NCBI GenBank assembly: GCA_003133225.1
Contig: PKWL01000130.1
Coordinates: forward strand, 1 to 40,848
Direction: 5' to 3'
Origin: Janthinobacterium sp.
GTDB taxonomy: Bacteria > Pseudomonadota > Gammaproteobacteria > Burkholderiales > Burkholderiaceae_D
DNA length: 40,848 bases
Every line of letters begins with the position of its first letter. Within the stretch, counting starts at the first letter, position 1. The notes beneath the pieces were generated by a model. That model worked only from the letters and a program-made list of their open reading frames with translations. It had not been told where the DNA came from and did not search any database. Shown piece by piece: positions 24,858-34,059 of this stretch. A program made the translations under genes and the position numbers.

Positions 24858-25934
24858 TTATTCGCCCAGCGCGGCCAGTAGTTCGGCCTGGTGTTCGGCT
24901 GCAAGCGCATTGGTCAGGTCCGCCAGGTCGCCGTCCATGATGAAGTCGAGCTTGTAGAGGGTTAGATTGATGCGATGATCCGTCATGCGCCCTTGCGGGA
25001 AATTGTAGGTGCGGATGCGCTCGCTGCGGTCGCCCGAGCCGATCAGGCTCTTGCGCGTGGCAGCTTCCTTCGACTGCTGTTCGCGCGTTTGCATGTCCTT
25101 GATGCGCGCGGCCAGCACCTTCATGGCCGAGGCCTTGTTCTTGTGCTGGCTGCGGTCGTCCTGGCACTCGACGACAATGCCGCTAGGCAGGTGGGTGATG
25201 CGCACGGCGGAATCAGTCTTGTTGATGTGTTGGCCGCCGGCGCCGGACGCGCGATAGGTGTCGATGCGCAGGTCGGCGGGGTTGATGTTGACGTCCTCGA
25301 CTTCATCGGCCTCCGGCATTACCGCCACCGTGCAGGCCGAGGTGTGGATGCGGCCCTGGGTCTCCGTGGCCGGCACCCGCTGCACGCGGTGGCCACCGGA
25401 CTCGAATTTGAGTTTGGAATAGGCGCCGCTGCCGATCAGGCGCACGATCACTTCGCGGTAGCCGCCCAGATCGGACTCGGAGGCCGACACCAGCTCGACC
25501 TGCCAGCGGTTGCGCTCGGCAAAGCGCGTGTACATGCGCAACAAGTCGGCGGCGAACAGGGCCGACTCCTCGCCGCCGGTGCCGGCCCGGATTTCAAGGA
25601 AGATGTTGCGCTCGTCGTTGACGTCCTTTGGGAGTAGCATTTTTTGCAACTCCATTTCGAGCTGCTCCATGCGCGTCCTAGCCAGCTCGATTTCTTCCTG
25701 CGCCAATTCCCTGAGTTCCGGGTCGGCCAGCATTTCCTGCGCCCCAGCGCTGTCCGCGCTCGCTTCTTGGAACGCGCCATACAGCGTCACCAGCGGCCCG
25801 ATTTCAGCATGCTCGCGGGTCATCTTGCGGTAATTGTCCCGGTTCGAGATGATGTCTTGATGCGTCAGCAATTCGTCGAGTTCGGCCAGGCGATTGGCCA
25901 GTTGATCCAGCTTGGCCAGCATTGATGGTTTCAT
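24858..25934 (-). CDS. prfA: Peptide chain release factor 1
   Basis: Class I release factor reading UAA and UAG stop codons. The 358-residue protein shows the family N-terminus [12 protein letters not shown], the codon-recognition region, the catalytic GGQ in [19 protein letters not shown] and the C-terminal [14 protein letters not shown]. It follows hemA (90 bases) on the same strand in the widespread hemA-prfA arrangement. A 120-base space separates it from dsbB. Confidence 0.97.
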   Translation of the reverse strand: MKPSMLAKLDQLANRLAELDELLTHQDIISNRDNYRKMTREHAEIGPLVTLYGAFQEASADSAGAQEMLADPELRELAQEEIELARTRMEQLEMELQKMLLPKDVNDERNIFLEIRAGTGGEESALFAADLLRMYTRFAERNRWQVELVSASESDLGGYREVIVRLIGSGAYSKLKFESGGHRVQRVPATETQGRIHTSACTVAVMPEADEVEDVNINPADLRIDTYRASGAGGQHINKTDSAVRITHLPSGIVVECQDDRSQHKNKASAMKVLAARIKDMQTREQQSKEAATRKSLIGSGDRSERIRTYNFPQGRMTDHRINLTLYKLDFIMDGDLADLTNALAAEHQAELLAALGE

Positions 25935-26024
25935 AGGGGAACTAAAGGAGATGTCGAAAGGAGCGGCGGCAGCAAGGCAGGCACGGCAGGCGGCTGCGCC
26001 TGCCGCATTAATTGGTGCGGTGCG

Positions 26025-27299
26025 CTAACGGCGCCCGTGGAACATTTGCGGCAGCAAGTTTGCCAGTTGCTTGCGCTCCTCGCCTTGCGCACGGTGCAAG
26101 GCCTGTTGTGGGCCATGCAGAAATTTAGCGGTCAGGCCCTTGGACAGCGCTTCTAGCACGGCGTCGATGTCGGCGCCCTTGGCCAGCATTTTTTTTGCAC
26201 GTTCCAGTTCCAGCAAACGCATGCTCTCGCTGCTTTCATGCAAGTTCTGGATGAGCGGCACGATGGCGCGGTCATCAACCCAGTGCATAAAGGACTGCAC
26301 GCGGGTCTCAATGATCGATTCGGCCTGTGCCACCGCAGCCTGGCGGCTTTCCATGCCCGTCTGCACGACCTTACCTAGATCGTCTACCGTATACAAAAAC
26401 ACGTCGTTCAAGCGCGCCACTTCCGCTTCGATATCGCGCGGTACGGCCAGGTCGACCATGAACATGGGCTTGTGGCGGCGCGCCTTGACGGCACGTTCTA
26501 CCAAGCCCAAGCCGATTAACGGCAGCGCGGAGGCGGTGCAGGAAACGACAATATCGAACTGCGCCAACTGCTCCGGCAAGTCGGCCAGCCGGATTCCCCG
26601 TCCATTGTAGCGGTGCGCCAGCAGCTCGCCGCGCTCCAGCGTGCGGTTGGCCACCGTGATGCTCTTCGGGCTGTGCGCGGCGAAGTGGGTGGCGCACAGC
26701 TCGATCATTTCGCCGGCGCCGATGAACAGCACGTTTTGCTCGGATAGCTTGTCGAAGATGCGTTGCGATAAGCGCACGGCGGCGGCCGCCAGCGACACGC
26801 TGTGGGCGCCGATCTCGGTGGTGCTGCGCACTTCCTTGGCGACCGAAAAGCTGCGCTGGAACAATTGGTGCAGGTAGGTGCCCATGCCGCCGGCAGCTTC
26901 AGCCAGACGTGCCGCATCCTTCATCTGTCCTAGGATCTGCGGCTCGCCCAGTACCATCGAATCGAGCCCAGAGGCGACCCGGAAGGCATGGCGCACGGCA
27001 TCGTCGTGCGGCAGCATGTACAGATGCGCACGCAATTCGGCGTAATTGAGTTTGTGGTAATCGGCCAGAAAATGGGCGCTGGCATCGAGTGGATTGGGCG
27101 CATGGCTGGCCGCATACAGCTCGGTGCGGTTGCAAGTCGACAATATGGCTGCCTCATCACTGCCGCGGGCGTCGATGCGCTCGAACCAAGCGCGTGCCGC
27201 CATCACTGCTTGGCCCAATTGCTCAGGCGCAAGCGCCAGTTGTTCGCGCAGCGAAACTGGGGCAGTTGTGTGATTGAGACCGACGGCGAGCAGTTGCAT
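26025..27299 (-). CDS. hemA: Glutamyl-tRNA reductase
   Basis: First committed enzyme of the C5 haem pathway; reduces glutamyl-tRNA(Glu) to glutamate-1-semialdehyde with NADPH. The 424-residue protein starts [19 protein letters not shown] and has the catalytic Cys in [10 protein letters not shown], the NADPH-binding [10 protein letters not shown] block and the C-terminal dimerisation helices. It heads the hemA-prfA-dsbB-prmC group on the minus strand. The 252 bases upstream (27300-27551) hold its promoter and no other gene. Confidence 0.97.
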   Translation of the reverse strand: MQLLAVGLNHTTAPVSLREQLALAPEQLGQAVMAARAWFERIDARGSDEAAILSTCNRTELYAASHAPNPLDASAHFLADYHKLNYAELRAHLYMLPHDDAVRHAFRVASGLDSMVLGEPQILGQMKDAARLAEAAGGMGTYLHQLFQRSFSVAKEVRSTTEIGAHSVSLAAAAVRLSQRIFDKLSEQNVLFIGAGEMIELCATHFAAHSPKSITVANRTLERGELLAHRYNGRGIRLADLPEQLAQFDIVVSCTASALPLIGLGLVERAVKARRHKPMFMVDLAVPRDIEAEVARLNDVFLYTVDDLGKVVQTGMESRQAAVAQAESIIETRVQSFMHWVDDRAIVPLIQNLHESSESMRLLELERAKKMLAKGADIDAVLEALSKGLTAKFLHGPQQALHRAQGEERKQLANLLPQMFHGRR

Positions 27300-27551
27300 T
27301 TCGGACTTTGATGAATTCGATATTGCGCCATTATAACGTGATGCAAGCGCGACGCGCCATGCGATTGAACGGTCAGGCCGTTTTTTGCCCCCGCAACACG
27401 GTGCGACCGGCGTGCCACGCTAGGGAAATTGGTTTTATTTTTCGCCCCGAAATGTCGCGGTGCGCCGTACGCCCCCGATTTCGGCGCGGGCTAAGGGCGC
27501 CGGCCAGCACAACTCTTTGGCCGCCATGTGCAGGAGCAAAATTAGCCCCCG

Positions 27552-28289
27552 CTAACCCCCATGGGCGGTTTCCGGCGCGACGGTGCTCGTCGATGCAAGC
27601 AAAGGGGGCAGTTTTTCCAGCCGGTAACCATAACTGTACACGGGGACCAGCTGGAAGCCGTTTTCCGGCGTCAGTTTTAACTTGTTGCGTACGCGCGAAA
27701 CATGAGTGTCCAGAGTGCGCGAGGGTAGGGCGCTGTCGCGCAGCCACACGGCCTCATGAATATAGGCACGTGATAAAGGCCGGCCGATATTGCGGAAAAA
27801 TAATAAAGCCAGGGAAAATTCCTTGTGCGTGACGTCCAATACGGCACCATCCATCAGCAGGCGGCCGGGCTGAATTTCGAACACGTATTTCTCAAATTGC
27901 AATTGCTCGGTGCCATTTTGGGGCGGATAAGCACGGCGCAGTAGCGCCTGCACTCTGACCACCATTTCCGTGCGCCGCAAAGGCTTGATCATGTAGTCGT
28001 CGGCGGCGGCATCCAAGCCGGCGACGATGTCATTTCCTCCCGCATTGGTGGTGAGAAACATGACGGGCGCATTCGGGGGCAGCTTCTCACGTGCGCGCCG
28101 CACCACTTCGGTCCCACTCAGGTCGGGCACCTGCCAATTCATGATCAGCATGTCGTAACTGTCTTTGCGCAATTGTCCAAGCAAATCCTTGCCGGTGTGG
28201 AATCCGTGGCAAACATGGGCTGCCGCAGTCAACACCTGGCAAATCAAAGCGGACTGACCAAGGTCATTTTCAAGTACGGCGATTCTCAT
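27552..28289 (-). CDS. Orphan OmpR/PhoB-type response regulator with degenerate receiver
   Basis: A 245-residue protein with a receiver domain (1-115) and a winged-helix DNA-binding domain (about 130-232, with LDVTHKEFSLALLFFRNIGRPLSRAYIHEAVW and TLDTHVSRVRNKL). By alignment with PhoB, the phosphoacceptor Asp is Asn51 (YDMLIMNWQVPDLSG) and the second acidic residue of the Mg-binding pair is Asn8 (VLENDL). The switch Thr in FLTTNA and the Lys in MIKPLR are kept. It should therefore be hard to phosphorylate in the normal way and may act as a phosphorylation-independent regulator. No histidine kinase gene is near. The gene is divergent from the DUF697 gene. Confidence 0.9.
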   Translation of the reverse strand: MRIAVLENDLGQSALICQVLTAAAHVCHGFHTGKDLLGQLRKDSYDMLIMNWQVPDLSGTEVVRRAREKLPPNAPVMFLTTNAGGNDIVAGLDAAADDYMIKPLRRTEMVVRVQALLRRAYPPQNGTEQLQFEKYVFEIQPGRLLMDGAVLDVTHKEFSLALLFFRNIGRPLSRAYIHEAVWLRDSALPSRTLDTHVSRVRNKLKLTPENGFQLVPVYSYGYRLEKLPPLLASTSTVAPETAHGG

Positions 28290-28652
28290 GATTCGATCGG
28301 CTTGTAAGCGGGAAATTGCAACCCAAGGCGATTTACCGAACGGGCTAAAGGACCGTCAGGGACAGTTGCAGACATGCTTCATCGTTGAGTCACATGCTTG
28401 ACGCCACATTTTACGTGATTTTAGGAATGTTCAGCCTGCCCCGTTCTTTCCTCGCCACTATAGTGTGACGGCAGGCCCGCAAGTCACGCTACCCATAGCC
28501 CGCACCCCGTTAATCGATTCCCGCGCAACGGCGCGAGGGAAAGCCAACATCGCAGTCGCGTGGGGCTGGCGCCAGATTACACGGTACACTGAGGAAAAAC
28601 TTGGTATTTCCAAGTTGTCGGATTCCTTACGGCAAGGCAAGCCGGGAATAAA
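28290..28652. other. Divergent promoter region between the response regulator and DUF697 genes
   Basis: 363 bases without a gene. A weak sigma-70-like pair (TTGACG at 28398-28403, then TTAGGA 17 bases later) points toward the DUF697 gene but is far from it. The region could also contain the regulator's own binding site; no clear direct repeat stands out. Confidence 0.4.
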
Positions 28653-29177
28653 ATGAATGCGGGGAGCAGGACGATGGAGGCAAAAAATGGTACGGCCTGG
28701 ACCTTGATTCCCAGCTCCGTGCAAGATATAGCGCAGGTGCGCGAGCGTTGCCGGCGCCTCGTGCGGCGGCGTGCCATGATTTCGGCCGGCGTGTCAGTCG
28801 TTCCGATTCCCGGTGTTGATGTGATGTCCGACCTGGGGCTGTTTGCGATGATGATTGACGACATCAACAAGGAATTCGGGCTGACGCCGAATCAAATCGA
28901 CCAGATGCAGCCGAAATTCAAGCTCGTCGCCTACGAGGCCGCAGTCGGCATAGGCGGCATGATGGTGGGCAAATTTGTCACGCGCGAACTCGTGATGCAG
29001 CTATTTAAGCGCAGCGGCATGAAGACCATGGCCAAGCAAGCGGCCAAGCTAGTACCGCTGGCCGGGCCGATCGTGTCGGCCGCAATCGGATTTACCGTGT
29101 TTCGCCAGATCGGTTATCAACACGTGGATGCGTGCGCAGTGGTGGTGCACGAGTTGCTGGTGGCTCATCGCGCCTAG
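28653..29177 (+). CDS. DUF697-like membrane-associated protein
   Basis: A 174-residue protein of the YcjF/DUF697 type. The block VSVVPIPGVDVMSDLGLFAMMIDDINKEFGL is typical, followed by two hydrophobic stretches (AAVGIGGMMVGKFV and VPLAGPIVSAAIGFTVFRQIG) that could enter the membrane. No GTPase domain is fused to it. The function is unknown. ATG codons at 28653 and 28674 both have possible ribosome sites. It converges on minE with 15 bases between stops. Confidence 0.75.
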   Translation: MNAGSRTMEAKNGTAWTLIPSSVQDIAQVRERCRRLVRRRAMISAGVSVVPIPGVDVMSDLGLFAMMIDDINKEFGLTPNQIDQMQPKFKLVAYEAAVGIGGMMVGKFVTRELVMQLFKRSGMKTMAKQAAKLVPLAGPIVSAAIGFTVFRQIGYQHVDACAVVVHELLVAHRA

Positions 29178-29192
29178 CGTCGCGACGGCGCC

Positions 29193-29444
29193 TCAGGCGT
29201 CCGGCAGCACCACATTGACGTCGAGCACTTCCAAGTTACCCTGGCGATCGAGCGAGATCTTGATGTCTTCCGCGCTTACTTTCGTGTACCTAGAAATGAC
29301 CTCGATCAACTCTTTATGCAGCGCCGGCAGGAAATCAGGGCCGCCGCGGCCATTACGTTCGCGCGCAATAATGATCTGCAAGCGTTCCTTGGCTGCTGAT
29401 GCCGTTTTGTTCTTCGGGGGAAAGAGAAAGGAAAGCAGGGCCAT
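29193..29444 (-). CDS. minE: Cell division topological specificity factor MinE
   Basis: Stimulates MinD ATPase and confines the MinCD inhibitor to the cell poles. The 83-residue protein has the amphipathic membrane-targeting N-terminus (ALLSFLF), the anti-MinCD segment ERLQIIIARER and the dimerisation domain EVISRYTKVSAEDIKISLDRQGNLEVLDVNVVLP. It starts two bases after the minD stop, in the order minC-minD-minE. Confidence 0.97.
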   Translation of the reverse strand: MALLSFLFPPKNKTASAAKERLQIIIARERNGRGGPDFLPALHKELIEVISRYTKVSAEDIKISLDRQGNLEVLDVNVVLPDA

Positions 29445-29446
29445 AG

Positions 29447-30262
29447 TTACTTTGCTCCAAAGATGCGCTGCAGCAATCCGGGCTTTTCGTAGGTCGTGAA
29501 GCGTAGCGCGAGCTCTTCGCCAAGAAAGCGGGAGACCACATCCTCATAGGCCTCAGCCACGTCCGTACCCTTGAAATGGATAGCGGGATTGCCTTGGTTG
29601 GACGCGTGCAGCACCGACTCCGATTCCGGAATGATGCCGATCAATGGTATGCGTAGGATTTCCTGCACGTCCTGGTACGACAGCATTTCGTCGGCCGCCA
29701 CCCGTTTCGGCGAATAGCGGGTAATGAGCAAATGTTCCTTAACCGGCTCGCCGGCGGTCAAGGCGCGGCGCGACTTGGCCTGGATGATGCCAAGGATGCG
29801 ATCCGAATCGCGCACCGAGGACACTTCCGGATTCGTCACGATGATCGCTTCGTCGGCGAAAGTGAGCGCCATCAGAGCGCCGTGTTCGATGCCTGCCGGT
29901 GAATCGCAGACAATGAAGTCGAAGTCCATGCTGACCAGATCGTTTAGCACGCGCTCGACGCCTTCTTCCGACAACGCTTCTTTATCCCGCGTCTGTGATG
30001 CCGGCAAGATGAACAGGTTCTCGCAATGTTTGTCCTTGATCATCGCCTGTTTTAGCGTGGCTTCCTTGTTGATCACATTGATCAGGTCGTACACGACGCG
30101 CCGTTCGCATCCCATGATCAAATCGAGGTTGCGTAAGCCGACATCGAAGTCGAGTACGGCTGTTTTGTGGCCTCGCATGGCCAGGCCAGTAGCAAAACTG
30201 GCGCTAGAGGTGGTTTTTCCCACGCCGCCCTTGCCGGACGTCACAACAATAATTCTTGCCAC
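29447..30262 (-). CDS. minD: Septum site-determining protein MinD
   Basis: Membrane-associated ATPase that carries MinC to the membrane and oscillates with MinE. The 271-residue protein has the deviant Walker A motif KGGVGKTTSSASFA, the switch region FDFIVCDSPAGIE and a C-terminal amphipathic membrane-targeting helix near LQRIFGAK. It lies between minC (26 bases) and minE (2 bases). Confidence 0.98.
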   Translation of the reverse strand: MARIIVVTSGKGGVGKTTSSASFATGLAMRGHKTAVLDFDVGLRNLDLIMGCERRVVYDLINVINKEATLKQAMIKDKHCENLFILPASQTRDKEALSEEGVERVLNDLVSMDFDFIVCDSPAGIEHGALMALTFADEAIIVTNPEVSSVRDSDRILGIIQAKSRRALTAGEPVKEHLLITRYSPKRVAADEMLSYQDVQEILRIPLIGIIPESESVLHASNQGNPAIHFKGTDVAEAYEDVVSRFLGEELALRFTTYEKPGLLQRIFGAK

Positions 30263-30288
30263 AAGAAATCCTTTTTCGATGTCGAAGC

Positions 30289-31035
30289 TTAAATGCGGGA
30301 TGCTGGACTGACAGATAGTATATCGATTCGGTCGCCGACCAGACTAATTTGTGCCGGCTTGCGTGCAAGCTCGGCCGGAAAGCCATCTTCAAAAGTGCGG
30401 TACACGCCGGCAATCGAGACCAGTTCTGGCTCCATGGACAAGGCGAAAATGCGCGCCTCCGCATTGCCGGACGCGCCCGCCAGGGCCCTTCCATGGAGGG
30501 CGGAATAGACGTGGATGCTGCCGTCGGCAATGATTTCGGCGCCATTGTTGACGACGGCGGTGATGATCAGATCGCGGCCACGGGCATAGATGCGCTGGCC
30601 GGCGCGTACTGGGGCGTCGATGATCATGGCGCCGGGCGCGGCGAGCGTGGCGGCGGCCGCCGTCGTCGCCACGGCAGGAGGCGCGGCAACGACGGCTAAC
30701 GGCGCGCGCGCCCGGCCGCCGCAATCGAGGCTCAAGCCATGCGCGACGATATCATCGTGCATGGGCGGCGGCGCATTGCGCACCGCGACCGCGTTCAGGC
30801 GGTATTTTTTCAGTAGGGCGACCAGGGCGACCCAGTCGATCTGATCGCAGCCGGGCGGCAGCGCCGCGACATCAATGACGGCCAGGTCGTCCTCAAAAAA
30901 ATCCGGTGTGCCCCCCGTCATTTCTTTCAAGGCGGCATCTAACGCCGTGCCATCCGGGCTATACAGGATGGCAGAGACAGCCACAACCGTGGATATCTTT
31001 AATTCGATGGGTTTTTGCAACGGGCTTTTTGACAT
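30289..31035 (-). CDS. minC: Septum site-determining protein MinC
   Basis: Inhibitor of FtsZ polymerisation delivered by MinD. The 248-residue protein has the N-terminal FtsZ-interacting domain (about 1-110), an Ala-rich linker (about 115-135) and the C-terminal beta-helix domain with VRAGQRIYARGRDLIITAVVNNGAEIIADGSIHVYSALHGRALAG, which binds MinD and dimerises. It heads the minCDE operon. Confidence 0.95.
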   Translation of the reverse strand: MSKSPLQKPIELKISTVVAVSAILYSPDGTALDAALKEMTGGTPDFFEDDLAVIDVAALPPGCDQIDWVALVALLKKYRLNAVAVRNAPPPMHDDIVAHGLSLDCGGRARAPLAVVAAPPAVATTAAAATLAAPGAMIIDAPVRAGQRIYARGRDLIITAVVNNGAEIIADGSIHVYSALHGRALAGASGNAEARIFALSMEPELVSIAGVYRTFEDGFPAELARKPAQISLVGDRIDILSVSPASRI

Positions 31036-31283
31036 AAATAGTACTAAGAAGAGAGCCTGTGACAGGCGAAAATTCGAATCCCCAAGCCAAATTGCAAACC
31101 TTGCTTGGCATCAATCGCCTGAACCGGCGAGTTTGTTGCATTTTACTTTGAAAGCTCGCCAATAGGGAGCGCGACCGTGCAAGGCCTAGCGCTGGCCCGT
31201 GAAAAGAGACCGGAACACGCCCCGTCAACAAGGTCGTTGCGTGTTGGGGGGGCAAGCCATTTGCGGTAAATGCACGGTTAACA

Positions 31284-31297
31284 TTGATTTATGTCAA
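31284..31297 (+). promoter_or_regulatory. FNR/ANR-type binding site upstream of the phasin gene
   Basis: TTGATTTATGTCAA matches the FNR consensus TTGAT-N4-ATCAA in nine of ten defined positions, and the Anr/Dnr form exactly. Its centre (31290.5) lies 41.5 bases before a start site near 31332, predicted from the -10 box TACGAT (31320-31325). This is the class II activator position. It suggests oxygen-limited induction of the phasin gene. Confidence 0.75.
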
Positions 31298-31319
31298 TGG
31301 TTTGCAGGTAGTGAGCCCT

Positions 31320-31325
31320 TACGAT
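31320..31325 (+). promoter_or_regulatory. Putative -10 box of the phasin promoter
   Basis: TACGAT agrees with TATAAT at four of six positions and fits the spacing expected for FNR-dependent activation from 31284-31297. It would place transcription start near 31332, downstream of the ATG at 31324, which argues for translation from 31372. Confidence 0.55.
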
Positions 31326-31371
31326 GAAAATGCATACACAGTGCGTACGTTTTTCTATCGATAAGGCCGCC

Positions 31372-31908
31372 ATGTTTTCCATCCTCGATCAATTGTCGCT
31401 GGCTAGCAAAGCCGTTTTCGAAGCACAATTGACGAGTGCCGCCGCCTTCGCGCAGGCGGCCTTTGACAGCGGCGTGGGCGTGATCGAATTGAACGTGGAA
31501 GCGGCCAAGTCCTCTGTCGCGGCCGCCACGGTGGCCACCAACCAGTTGCTGTCGGTGAAAGATATGCGCGAGTGGATGAGCCTGGCAGGAAATCAGTCCC
31601 AATTGGCGATGGAACGGGTCGGCGCCTATGGGCGCCAGGCGGGCGACCTGGTTCAAGACAGCCAGTCCAAGTTCTCTAGTGTGGCCGAAACGGAGGGCGC
31701 TGCGTCCCAGCACAGGATGGCCGAGCTGGTCGATGCAGTCAAAAAAGCGCCGGCGGCCGCCATCACGCCCTTAAATTCATTCTTCAAAGCCGCTTGCAAC
31801 GGCGCAGCTGACGGATCGGATCCATTGACCCGCGCCGAGCCGCCGATGGGCGCGAACAAGCCCGTCGCGGGCGACGACGGAGGGCAGATGCAGGCGCCGG
31901 CCAAGTAG
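31372..31908 (+). CDS. phaP: Phasin family protein (PHB granule-associated)
   Basis: Coats polyhydroxybutyrate granules and controls their number and size. The 178-residue protein is largely helical, with the phasin start MFSILDQLSLASKAVFEAQLTSA, the conserved GVGVIELNVEAAKSSVAAAT and the VKDMREWMSLAGNQSQLAMERV region; the last 50 residues are a variable tail. The ATG at 31372 matches the usual phasin N-terminus and fits the predicted transcription start; the ATG at 31324 would lie upstream of that start. The genes for PHB precursor synthesis (phaA, phaB) follow on the same strand. Confidence 0.88.
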   Translation: MFSILDQLSLASKAVFEAQLTSAAAFAQAAFDSGVGVIELNVEAAKSSVAAATVATNQLLSVKDMREWMSLAGNQSQLAMERVGAYGRQAGDLVQDSQSKFSSVAETEGAASQHRMAELVDAVKKAPAAAITPLNSFFKAACNGAADGSDPLTRAEPPMGANKPVAGDDGGQMQAPAK

Positions 31909-32027
31909 TCACCGCGGCGCTGGAATAGTGGCACATTCTTGGTTAGAATAGAGTGGGCGGATTGCTAGATTTTGATGAATTTGGCTCACGAGTTTGACCT
32001 ACGGATCGGTGCATCGGAGAAAGATAC

Positions 32028-33206
32028 ATGGATAGTGTTGTGATCGTAGCCGCAGGCCGTACCGCTGTGGGTAAATTTGGAGGCAGTCTGGCCAAAACGC
32101 CGGCATCCGAATTGGGGGCCCACGTCATCCAGGGCTTACTGGCGCGCACCAGGATTGATCCCAACCTGATCAGCGAAGTCATTTTGGGTCAGGTTCTGAC
32201 CGCTGCCGTCGGCCAGAACCCGGGCCGCCAAGCCGTGATCAAGGCCGGTTTGCCCAATACCATTCCAGCTTACACCGTCAACAAGGTCTGCGGCAGCGGA
32301 CTGAAGGCAACCCATCTGGCGGCCCAGGCCATCCGGTGCGGCGACTCCGACATCGTCATTGCTGGGGGGCAAGAAAATATGAGCGCCGCACCGCATGCGC
32401 TAAACGGCTCGCGCGAAGGTTTCCGCATGGGCGACGTGAAGATGGTCGATACCATGATCGTCGACGGCCTGTGGGACGTGTATAACCAGTACCACATGGG
32501 TATTACGGCCGAGAACGTGGCGAAGAAATTTGGTATCTCGCGCGCCGAGCAAGACGAGTTCGCGCTCGCATCGCAATGGAAGGCGGAAGCGGCGCAACAG
32601 GCCGGCAAGTTCAAAGAGGAGATCTTGCCGCTGACCATCGCGCAGAAAAAAGGTCCGTTCGTATTTGAGAACGACGAGTACATCAAGCCGGGCTCAACTT
32701 TGGAATCCCTGTCGAGCCTGCGCCCGGCGTTTTCGAAGGACGGCAGCGTCACTGCGGGTAATTCCTCTGGCTTAAACGACGGCGCGGCGGCCGTGATCAT
32801 GATGTCGGCCGGGATGGCTAAAGAGTTGAACTTGATCCCGCTGGCGCGGATCATGGGGTATGCGTCGTCTGGCCTAGATCCGGCCATCATGGGCATGGGC
32901 CCGGTATCGGCGACTCGCCAATGTCTGAAAAAGGCCGGTTGGACCCACCAGGATCTCGACCTGATGGAAATTAACGAAGCGTTTGCGGCGCAAGCGATTG
33001 CGGTGAACAAGGAAATGGGCTGGGATACGAGCAAGATCAACGTCAATGGCGGCGCCATCGCAATTGGCCATCCGATTGGAGCATCCGGTGCCCGCATTCT
33101 CGTCACCTTGCTGTATGAAATGATCCGGCGCGACGCAAAACGTGGCCTAGCGGCCCTGTGTATCGGCGGCGGCATGGGCGTGGCGCTGGCCATCGAACGC
33201 GATTGA
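32028..33206 (+). CDS. phaA: Acetyl-CoA acetyltransferase (beta-ketothiolase)
   Basis: Condenses two acetyl-CoA to acetoacetyl-CoA. The 392-residue protein has the nucleophilic Cys in [14 protein letters not shown], the His in [19 protein letters not shown] and the second Cys in CIGGGMG. A GGAGAAAG ribosome site precedes the ATG. With phaB 38 bases behind it, the pair makes (R)-3-hydroxybutyryl-CoA for PHB; phaC is not next to them. The same enzyme type can also serve in fatty acid breakdown. Confidence 0.93.
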   Translation: MDSVVIVAAGRTAVGKFGGSLAKTPASELGAHVIQGLLARTRIDPNLISEVILGQVLTAAVGQNPGRQAVIKAGLPNTIPAYTVNKVCGSGLKATHLAAQAIRCGDSDIVIAGGQENMSAAPHALNGSREGFRMGDVKMVDTMIVDGLWDVYNQYHMGITAENVAKKFGISRAEQDEFALASQWKAEAAQQAGKFKEEILPLTIAQKKGPFVFENDEYIKPGSTLESLSSLRPAFSKDGSVTAGNSSGLNDGAAAVIMMSAGMAKELNLIPLARIMGYASSGLDPAIMGMGPVSATRQCLKKAGWTHQDLDLMEINEAFAAQAIAVNKEMGWDTSKINVNGGAIAIGHPIGASGARILVTLLYEMIRRDAKRGLAALCIGGGMGVALAIERD

Positions 33207-33244
33207 GCCTTACAATTTTCAAAACGACACTTGAGGGGATGACA

Positions 33245-33985
33245 ATGGCAAGAGTTGCATTAGTAACGGGCGGCATGGGCGGTCTGGGCGAAGCGGTGTG
33301 CATTAAGCTTGCAGCGCTCGGCTATAGGGTAGTGACAACCCATTCGCCGGGCAATCCGAAGGTCAACGAGTGGTTGGCCACGACGCGCGATTTGGGCTAC
33401 GACTTCAAGGCCTATCCTTGCGACGTGGCCGATTACGATTCGGCGCAAGCGTGCGTGGCGGCCATTGTGCGTGACATGGGGCCGGTCGATGTGCTGGTCA
33501 ACAATGCCGGGATCACGCGCGACATGACGTTTAAGAAGATGGAAAAACCGGACTGGGATGCGGTCATGGCCACCAACCTCGACTCCGTCTTCAACATGAC
33601 CAAGCCGGTGTGCGATGGCATGGTGGAGCGCGGCTGGGGCCGCATCATCAACATTTCTTCCGTGAATGGGCAGAAAGGCGCTTTTGGCCAGACCAACTAT
33701 TCGGCCGCCAAAGCTGGAATGCATGGCTTTACCAAGGCGCTGGCGCTGGAAGTGGCGCGCAAGAACGTGACTGTCAACACGATCTCACCGGGTTATATTG
33801 GAACCAAGATGGTCATGGCGATTCCGCAGGAAGTTCTGGACAGCAAAATCATTCCGCAAATTCCCATGGCGCGCTTGGGCAAGCCAGAGGAAGTGGCGGG
33901 ACTGGTGGCTTACCTGGCCTCTGACGAAGCGGCTTTTGTTACGGGCGCCAATATCGCCATTAACGGCGGCCAACACATGCAATAA
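33245..33985 (+). CDS. phaB: Acetoacetyl-CoA reductase (PhaB)
   Basis: NADPH-dependent short-chain dehydrogenase that reduces acetoacetyl-CoA to (R)-3-hydroxybutyryl-CoA. The 246-residue protein has the Rossmann start ARVALVTGGMGGLGEA, NNAGITRD, catalytic Ser in INISSVNGQKGAFGQ and Tyr-Lys in NYSAAKAG. The ATG at 33245 is chosen because GAGGGG lies six bases upstream; the ATG at 33239 directly abuts that site. A terminator follows at 34033, closing the phaA-phaB unit. Confidence 0.93.
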   Translation: MARVALVTGGMGGLGEAVCIKLAALGYRVVTTHSPGNPKVNEWLATTRDLGYDFKAYPCDVADYDSAQACVAAIVRDMGPVDVLVNNAGITRDMTFKKMEKPDWDAVMATNLDSVFNMTKPVCDGMVERGWGRIINISSVNGQKGAFGQTNYSAAKAGMHGFTKALALEVARKNVTVNTISPGYIGTKMVMAIPQEVLDSKIIPQIPMARLGKPEEVAGLVAYLASDEAAFVTGANIAINGGQHMQ

Positions 33986-34032
33986 GTTTGCGCCGGCCCC
34001 TCGTGCACGCAACTGCATGAAACCTGTCGAAA

Positions 34033-34059
34033 AGCACTGCCGCGGGCGGTGCTTTTTTT
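34033..34059 (+). terminator. Rho-independent terminator after phaB
   Basis: AGCACTGCC and GGCGGTGCT pair (one T-G wobble) around GCG and are followed by seven T residues (34053-34059). Confidence 0.9.
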
